Assembly: GCA_003024985.2 (NCBI GenBank)
Contig: PXIH01S0021543.1
Reading direction: 5' to 3' (one strand)
From: Euperipatoides rowelli
Lineage: Eukaryota; Onychophora; Udeonychophora; Euonychophora; Peripatopsidae
DNA: 10,462 nt
Part shown: piece by piece, positions 6,794-10,462 of the stretch
How positions within the stretch are numbered: position 1 is the stretch's first letter
Layout of the letters: each line of letters begins with the position of its first letter
Notes under the pieces: model-generated
What the model was told of the DNA's origin: nothing
Databases searched by the model: none
The model's input: the letters and a program-made list of their open reading frames with translations, nothing else
Translations under genes and position numbers: made by a program

Positions 6794-7552
6794 GGAGCCA
6801 AAAGTGTACAAACCTAGGAAATCATAAACCCATTGGCCTCATCAGACTCTGCACTTATTATTGAAAACACAAAAATGTTTTTTTAGGGGTAGGGGTTGGA
6901 GTTTTTATTATGGTTTTGGAAAGTGGAGGAGGGGAGCCAAAAGTGTACCAGCCTAGGAAACCATAAACCCACTGGCCTCATCATACCCTGCACTTATTAT
7001 TGAAAACACAAAAATGTTTTTTTTAGGGGTAGGGGTTGGAGTTTTTATTATGGTTTTGGCTATTGGGGGAGGGGATCAAAAGTGTACCAACCTAGGAAAC
7101 CATAAACCCACTGGCCTCATCAGACCCTGCACTTATTATTGAAAACACAAAAATGTTTTTTAGGGGTAGAGGTTGGAGTTTTTATTATGGTTTTGGCAAG
7201 TGGGGGAGGGGAACCAAAAATGTACCAACCTAGGAAACCATAAACCCACTGGCCTCATCAGACCCTGCCCTTATTATTGAAAACACAAAAATGTTTTTTT
7301 AGGGGTAGAGGTTGGAGTTTTTATTATGGTTGTGGCAAGTGGGGGAGGGGAGCCAAAAGTGTACCAGCCTAGGAAACCATAAACCCACTGGCCTCATCAG
7401 ACCCTGCACTTATTATTGAAAACACAAAAATGTTTTTTTAGGGGTAGGAGTTGGAGTTTTTATTATGGTTTTGGCTATTGGGGGAGGGGAGCCAAAAGTG
7501 TACCAACCTAGGAAACCATAAACCCACTGACCTCATCAGACCCTGCTCTTAA
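6794..7552 (+). repeat. 139-bp tandem repeat array, right part (about 5.5 units)
   Basis: CCTAGG landmarks lie at 6813, 6952, 7091, 7229, 7368 and 7507, so the period is 138-139 bp. The first unit is the same copy as the one ending at 3980: it shares private variants (GTACAAACC and GGAAATCATAAA) not found in the other units. Joined, the array has eight units and about 1.1 kb. Units are roughly 95 per cent alike by eye. Variants hint at a three-unit higher-order pattern (see findings). The array ends at CCTGCTCTTAA near 7552. No coding potential is seen. Confidence 0.92.
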
Positions 7553-7883
7553 CTCATTTGCTAGGCCCCCAGATAGGGGGAGTTGGATGGGGCTGTTTTC
7601 CCAGGGCAAGAGGCATGTATGAAGAATCTCCATAAGAAACTACATAGTTATGACCAGGGTTGATGAGGGTGGGGGACCCCGTAGATCTGGACAGAATACC
7701 CTTAGGCCAAGCAAAGGTCAACAAAACGTACATAAAAATAAAAGAGCTTATCAAATCTTCACGCAGAAGAAGCCCTGTAGGCCTGGACAAGGGGCCTGCA
7801 GATATGTCACATGTAAACTAAAAGTCCATACAACGAAACAATAAAAAGTTATGAAATCTTCATGAACAAGGAGAAGCTCATGA
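7553..7883. other. Single-copy, slightly GC-richer stretch without a recognisable gene
   Basis: Right after the array lies a small perfect hairpin (CCCCC-AGATA-GGGGG, 7566-7580). Short opposing frames exist on both strands (minus 7554-7790, plus 7650-7844), but neither has recognisable motifs and they overlap each other, so no gene is called. Two GC-richer blocks (about 7664-7683 and 7765-7800) are unexplained. Confidence 0.5.
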
Positions 7884-7891
7884 AAAATATA
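7884..7891 (+). repeat. 8-bp target-site duplication, left copy
   Basis: AAAATATA directly precedes the left terminal inverted repeat and is repeated exactly at 8143-8150, directly after the right one. Confidence 0.8.
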
Positions 7892-7918
7892 GGCCAGATT
7901 CCGTTATCTGCCCACCAA
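7892..7918 (+). repeat. Left terminal inverted repeat of the MITE
   Basis: This is the inverted complement of 8116-8142 with one mismatch (7894 C against 8140 A). The inner 24 bp (7895-7918) are perfect. Confidence 0.9.
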
Positions 7919-8115
7919 TAGGGCTGACAGTAGTAAGTTGAAATTATCTAGATTGGCACTCAGCAAAAGATTATTTCACCTCTAGATTATCCTAGGGTTC
8001 AGGATTACGGTAAGGTTAGGACTGTAAAGAAAATATACTAAAATCAGCGAGAAAAAATACTAATTCTAAATGCTACTACGTTTTAGTTGTCACGCGATTC
8101 ATAACGTTAATTATG

Positions 8116-8142
8116 TTGGTGGGCAGATAACGGAATCTGACC
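8116..8142 (-). repeat. Right terminal inverted repeat of the MITE
   Basis: This is the inverted complement of 7892-7918. A frame starting at 8070 runs through this TIR and the flank to 8456; it crosses the element boundary and is not regarded as a gene. Confidence 0.9.
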
Positions 8143-8150
8143 AAAATATA
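8143..8150 (+). repeat. 8-bp target-site duplication, right copy
   Basis: AAAATATA is identical to 7884-7891 and abuts the right TIR. Confidence 0.8.
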
Positions 8151-8309
8151 TACGCACCCCATCTGTATTTCCATTCCAGGGGTCTTGATTATGATATGGG
8201 GGGGGGGGTCAGTGCTCATTTGTATATCTTTTGTTATAGTATTTTGTTAATTAGTTCATTGATTAAAAAATTAAACTTATATTTTTTTCAAAACTGTAGA
8301 CTATTACAC

Positions 8310-8370
8310 ATAATAAAAAAAAAAGTATATAATGCAAAAATGTTGCATTATATACTTTTTTTTTTATTAT
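8310..8370. repeat. Perfect 28-bp inverted repeat with 5-base loop
   Basis: The arms 8310-8337 and 8343-8370 are exact complements around the loop AAATG (8338-8342). Each arm has an A10/T10 tract and GTATATAATGCAA or its complement. The transcript of either strand would fold into a 28-bp hairpin. It could be a palindromic MITE remnant or a cruciform-prone sequence. It is too AT-rich and too perfect to be called a microRNA precursor from sequence alone. Confidence 0.9.
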
Positions 8371-9060
8371 TTGGAAAACATATCAAATGTCACATTTCTA
8401 GGAAAGGTGAAAATCAGCGCGGATCGTTATTAATAAAACACAAGAGTGAAAAATAAAAAGCAGAAAAAAAAATCTATTTTCTCTAAAAATGTCATAAAAA
8501 AAACCTCTCGCATTTCTGTATGACTTTTTTTTTTTTTTTTTTCGATATATTTTTTTTTAAACTCTTGAAAGGTGCTAAGGAAACATGAAAAAGTCATCGA
8601 TAAACAAATTCAATATTAATCAAAAAAACAAATTCAAAAACATCACTGTCAAAGGTCTAATAAGGAAAGAGAAAATTAATAATTAAAGAATTAATTCAAA
8701 TCGCCAGGAGAATTCTTTTTTTATTTATGCTCATCAATAATACACGACGTAAAATCTTTTTCATTAATACATTGCATTAAAATTAATCCATTTGACTAAA
8801 CAAGTTGATCACATTTTAAATAAAATATATATTATTAGTCACTTAATTTAACACATAAAAAAAAAAAACATTCACTCATTATTGGCAAATCTGGCATTCA
8901 AAACTTCAAAAACAGTTTGTTTATGACATTGGCTACAGTAAATCTTATACATTTAACCCTCCATGGACGTATTCTGAGCTACTATTAAAACCTGTGTCTG
9001 GGTTACAAATACAAATATGTAGGACAACAACTGACTATAGTCCAGCAAGGTTGTCCCTGG
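8371..9060. other. Gene-free AT-rich stretch with a T18 run
   Basis: There is no coding or RNA signal. A homopolymer of 18 T occurs at 8525-8542 and an A12 run at about 8858-8869. The part at 8950-9060 is somewhat less AT-rich (for example CCCTCCATGGACG near 8957) but shows no open frame worth calling. Confidence 0.55.
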
Positions 9061-9278
9061 TCCTAATCTTAATATTTTTTTATAATATAATGTGATTAAT
9101 CCCCACTCAATCATGTTCCGCGAAAGATAGTAAAACAGATAACGAAAGAGTTATAGATGAAATCAAACTATTTGATTCCATCCTAATCTTAATATTTTTT
9201 TTTAATATAATGTGATTAATCCCCACTCAATCATGTTCCGCGAAAGATAGTAAAACAGATAACGAAAGAGTTATAGAT
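9061..9278 (+). repeat. Tandem duplication of a 120-bp unit (1.8 copies)
   Basis: Copy one is 9061-9180. Copy two, 9181-9278, repeats the first 98 bp with a single mismatch (A at 9082, T at 9202) before diverging. The unit contains CCCCACTCAATCATGTTCCG and CGAAAGATAGTAAAACAGAT. The near identity suggests recent origin. It has no coding potential. Confidence 0.95.
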
Positions 9279-9483
9279 TAAAATGTTTTATTTTGTCTAT
9301 TTAAATTAATTAAGATTAAAAGTATTTCCCTTACTCGAGTTATTTTTATTTTTACTTTACCATATGTCATAGCCTGTGATGATTTCAATACAATTGAAAT
9401 TGAATTGTAATCTAATTGTTGTTTCATTTATTTGTCAATCTATATTTTTTTAATCCAATGTATTTTTTGATTATATGTTTTTA
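9279..9483. other. Short AT-rich non-coding stretch ending at the N at 9484
   Basis: Only a minor hairpin is visible near 9384-9400 (TTTCAAT-ACA-ATTGAAA). No gene signal is present. Confidence 0.55.
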
Positions 9484-9484
9484 N
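9484..9484. other. Assembly join between contigs D and E (single N)
   Basis: Unlike the other three Ns, no end-to-end overlap with another contig of this window was found on either side. The join lies between a T-rich run and a T10 run, so local order and gap size are uncertain. Confidence 0.7.
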
Positions 9485-9694
9485 TTTTTTTTATTATAGG
9501 CTATTGAATCTTGGGGATTTTAATTAAAAAAAAAACTATCAACATTTATACATTCATTACATTACCAAACAACTTTAATAAACTCCCCTACCCACGCTTA
9601 AAATATCAACAGACACTCACTGTAACTAGCTTCACTACTTTATTTGTCGACCTAGTCTAAAATAAAAAACAAACTAATTATAACAATTGAAATA
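9485..9694 (-). other. Presumed 3' UTR and 3' flank of the CR1-like element
   Basis: This lies directly downstream of the ORF2 stop at 9697-9695 on the minus strand. An AATAAA hexamer occurs on that strand near 9643-9638. The 3' end of the element is not defined: no clear terminal microsatellite or TSD was found, and the contig ends nearby. Confidence 0.4.
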
Positions 9695-10462
9695 CTAGCC
9701 TACATTCTTATAGTTAAACTCAACAATACCTAAACCATCCATAAAATCATCCAACCTATGTTTAAAATATTCAACTGACTTAGATTCTACAACTCTTTCT
9801 GGCAAACTATTCCAAAATGATACAACTCTGTTAGAAAAAAACTTTTGGCGCAACAATAGTTTAGATCTAGTAAATCTTAACTTGAATTAATGTCCCTAGT
9901 TCTCCTATCTTCATTAAATTTAAAAAATTTATCATATGGGATATCTACTATTCCATTAATTATTTTGAAAACTTGAATCATATCTCTCCTAAGCCTACAC
10001 CTTTCTAAAGAATATTTAATGTTTTAAGTCTAAACGCATACGCTAATCTACCAATACCTAGGTATAAAAAGCGTAATCCCTTATTTGCACTCTCTCCAAT
10101 AAATCTATATCTTTCCTTTAGTATGGAGACCACAATTCAACACAATACTCTAAATGTGGCCTTACCAATGATTTATATAAAGGCAAAATGACCTCGGAAT
10201 CTCAACATTTAATAGTTCTTTTTAACATACCTAACATTCTACTAACCTTTTTACTTGCTTTGACACACTGTTTACTAGGTTTACAAGATTCATAAATAAT
10301 AACACCCAATTCCCTATCCTCTTCATTCTCAATAATATCACTACCATTCATACTGTATTTAAGCTTATTATTATTATTTCTACCAAAATGAACTATCTGA
10401 CATTTAGCTACATTAAAATCCATTTGCCAAACCTTAGCCTAGTTACTTAATTTATCTAAATC
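9695..10462 (-). pseudogene. CR1-like retrotransposon ORF2, C-terminal part (reverse transcriptase thumb to stop)
   Basis: Read right to left, the first codons give DLDKLSN-stop-AKVWQMDFN, where the stop (TAG) replaces a family Trp. FNVAKCQIVHFGR follows (about 10418-10380), then ELGVII and KPSKQCVKASKKVSRMLGML. Past a TGA that replaces an Arg codon (CGA to TGA, 10204-10202), LYKSLVRPHLEYCVELWSPY is readable at about 10181-10122. KDIDLLERVQ, RCRLRRDMIQVFKIING (about 10000-9950), FFSNRVVSFWNSLPERVV (about 9842-9789) and FKHRLDDFMDG follow, and TAG at 9697-9695 ends the protein. These blocks are the standard thumb and C-terminal region of CR1/L2/Rex-clade reverse transcriptases. At least three frameshifts and several stops make it a pseudogene. 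The YADD catalytic core would lie beyond the window. It may belong to the same element as the fragments at 1-557 and 3982-5665. Confidence 0.88.

Larger units (their letters stand above)
7892..8142. mobile_element. 251-bp non-autonomous DNA transposon (MITE) with 27-bp TIRs
   Basis: The element is bounded by terminal inverted repeats of 27 bp at 7892-7918 and 8116-8142 that match at 26 positions. They start GGYCAGATTCCG (C on the left, T on the right at position three) and run inward to TGCCCACCAA. Perfect 8-bp direct repeats (AAAATATA) flank the termini exactly, which fixes both ends and shows transposition into this AT-rich site. There is no transposase frame inside, so movement would need an enzyme in trans. 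An 8-bp duplication is typical of hAT and P elements and also occurs in Merlin. The GG start does not match the usual hAT CAG start unless the outer two bases are discounted, so the superfamily is left open. The nearly intact TIRs suggest a fairly young insertion. Confidence 0.85.

Noticed and set aside
6480-7552. CRISPR-like array
   Set aside because: Whole units repeat head to tail with no spacers, units are 128-139 bp, and the genome context is eukaryotic. These are satellite-type repeats.
8070-8456. 128-codon ATG-started frame on the plus strand
   Set aside because: It crosses the right TIR of the MITE, the TSD and the palindrome, and is composed largely of low-complexity A/T codons with no motif.
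9485-9523. Possible splice acceptor (T10-ATTATTATAG) followed by an exon
   Set aside because: The frame after the AG ends in TAA after seven codons, there is no donor, and the sequence lies beside an assembly join and the 3' flank of a retroelement.

Overview
This window looks like AT-rich, gene-poor intergenic DNA from an invertebrate animal nuclear genome. The evidence is CR1-type non-LTR retrotransposon remnants whose ORF1 carries an SGNH esterase, one spliceosomal exon with consensus splice sites, a tRNA-derived SINE, a TIR element with a target-site duplication (TSD), satellite-like tandem arrays, and no bacterial gene organisation. A mollusc or another lophotrochozoan is plausible, but nothing here fixes the taxon.

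Four single Ns (558, 3981, 6793, 9484) divide the window into five contigs: A 1-557, B 559-3980, C 3982-6792, D 6794-9483 and E 9485-10462. The end of A is identical to the start of C over 42 bp, and the end of B is identical to the start of D over 44 bp. The real order is therefore probably A-C and B-D, which the scaffold has interleaved. The annotation makes better sense that way.

A and C together hold one decayed CR1-like element on the minus strand. ORF1 runs from 5665 to 4592 and ends in an SGNH esterase. ORF2 starts at 4647 and carries the N-terminal half of an APE-type endonuclease. The endonuclease continues in A (GDFN motif at 484-473, then the linker toward the reverse transcriptase). 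Upstream of ORF1 is very AT-rich DNA with a diverged direct repeat, then a 128-bp tandem repeat (6480-6792).

B and D together hold the rest. There is a 66-bp exon encoding a TPR-like helix pair (1298-1363), a 98-bp tRNA-derived SINE with 17-bp TSDs (2625-2722), and an array of about eight 139-bp units split over 3574-3980 and 6794-7552. After the array come a 251-bp TIR element with 8-bp TSDs (7892-8142), a perfect 28-bp palindrome (8310-8370) and a recent 120-bp tandem duplication (9061-9278).

E holds the C-terminal part of a CR1-like ORF2 (reverse transcriptase thumb to stop, minus strand), also decayed. Except for the TPR exon, no conserved host gene is visible. The rest is mobile-element and tandem-repeat DNA, and no new multi-gene system is supported.
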